Positions 6,361 through 6,555 of a DNA stretch of 6,555 nucleotides are shown piece by piece. Within the stretch, counting starts at the first letter, position 1, and every line of letters begins with the position of its first letter. The translations under genes were made by a program, and so were the position numbers. The stretch is from Candidatus Sigynarchaeota archaeon (GTDB lineage: Archaea; Asgardarchaeota; Jordarchaeia; Jordarchaeales; Jordarchaeaceae), in NCBI GenBank assembly GCA_030587505.1, contig JAUQYY010000228.1, forward strand, positions 1 through 6,555, given 5' to 3'. Under the pieces are notes generated by a model. It searched no databases. It worked only from the letters and a program-made list of their open reading frames with translations, and was not told the origin of the DNA.

Positions 6361-6386
6361 ACGAGTTTAGATCCCCCAGGACTCGT
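6361..6386. repeat. Inverted repeat ACGAGT-n14-ACTCGT upstream of the sugar kinase
   Basis: Two perfect 6-base half-sites are spaced 20 bases centre to centre, about two helical turns. The stem can gain three more pairs (CAA/TTG) past a 2-nt bulge. The position, 56-81 bases before the kinase start, suits an operator or a leader hairpin. Neither role is proven. Confidence 0.35.
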
Positions 6387-6441
6387 GGTTGCAGAAATGG
6401 GTTTAGCGGAGTTAATGCCATAAGTGTTTGGTGGTGTCTGC

Positions 6442-6555
6442 TTGTCGCCTGACGTGATTGCTGTTGGTGAGATACTCGTGGATTTTGTTGCTTCAGAGCC
6501 GTTGTCCTATGAGGAGGTTACACATTTTGAGAGGTGTTTCGGAGGGGCGCCCATG
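6442..6555 (+). CDS. PfkB/ribokinase-family carbohydrate kinase, N-terminal fragment
   Basis: The last 114 bases give 38 codons reading SPDVIAVGEILVDFVASE and ending FERCFGGAPM at the window edge. VxxxGExLxDF followed by a GGAP/GGAxxN-type segment is the N-terminal signature of PfkB-family kinases (ribokinase, fructokinase, 2-keto-3-deoxygluconate kinase), which phosphorylate sugars or nucleosides with ATP; the first strand and the Gly-Gly loop shape the substrate site. TTG 6442 is favoured because GGTGGTG ends five bases upstream. GTG 6424 and GTG 6454 are alternatives in the same frame, and TAA at 6421 closes it upstream. The gene is divergent from fdhD. The catalytic GxGD region lies outside, so substrate and gene name cannot be given. 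Confidence 0.85.
   Translation, partial: MSPDVIAVGEILVDFVASEPLSYEEVTHFERCFGGAPM

Noticed and set aside
1..6555. CRISPR array, transposase, integrase or attachment site
   Set aside because: No regularly spaced direct repeats, transposase motifs or tRNA-type att sites were seen on reading both strands.

Overview
This looks like an archaeal chromosome segment, probably from the Thermoproteota/Bathyarchaeia side of the archaea. That assignment is an inference from gene content and signals, not a database result. The signs are archaeal TATA-type promoters, frequent TTG/GTG starts with short Shine-Dalgarno motifs, an aldehyde:ferredoxin oxidoreductase (AOR) homologue, and a tRNA-type bulge-helix-bulge (BHB) intron motif inside a protein gene.

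Layout. Positions 1-1603 (minus) hold the first 534 codons of an AOR-family tungsten/molybdenum oxidoreductase; its 3' end lies outside the window. Positions 1604-2051 are a divergent intergenic region with several small hairpins and one doubtful small ORF. Positions 2052-3379 (plus) encode an ADP-ribosylglycohydrolase-family protein broken by one missing base near 2657-2660. It converges on hypD (3475-4591, minus), the hydrogenase maturation scaffold, with a stem-loop/T-run terminator for hypD between them. Then come mobA (4756-5391, minus) and fdhD (5441-6229, minus), both for molybdenum/tungsten cofactor maturation. A TATA-bearing spacer follows, and the window ends in the first 38 codons of a PfkB-family sugar kinase (6442-6555, plus).

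Main result. hypD appears broken: a 28-nt insertion (4451-4478) right after the codons for the catalytic Cys-Gly-Thr brings a TAG stop and a frameshift. The insertion and its flanks fold by hand into a standard BHB: two 3-nt bulges on opposite strands, a central 4-bp helix, and outer and inner helices. Cutting after the second base of each bulge and ligating restores the conserved C-G-T-H-E motif and one 362-residue HypD. The simplest reading is a very small archaeal intron, removed by the tRNA splicing endonuclease, in a protein-coding gene.

How the genes fit. fdhD and mobA form a likely operon for sulfuration and nucleotide loading of molybdopterin-type cofactors, hypD serves [NiFe]-hydrogenase Fe(CN)2CO assembly, and the AOR is a pterin-cofactor enzyme. 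Together they suggest ferredoxin-, formate- or H2-linked anaerobic metabolism. The AOR and FdhD both lack cysteines usually considered conserved, which suggests divergent subfamilies.
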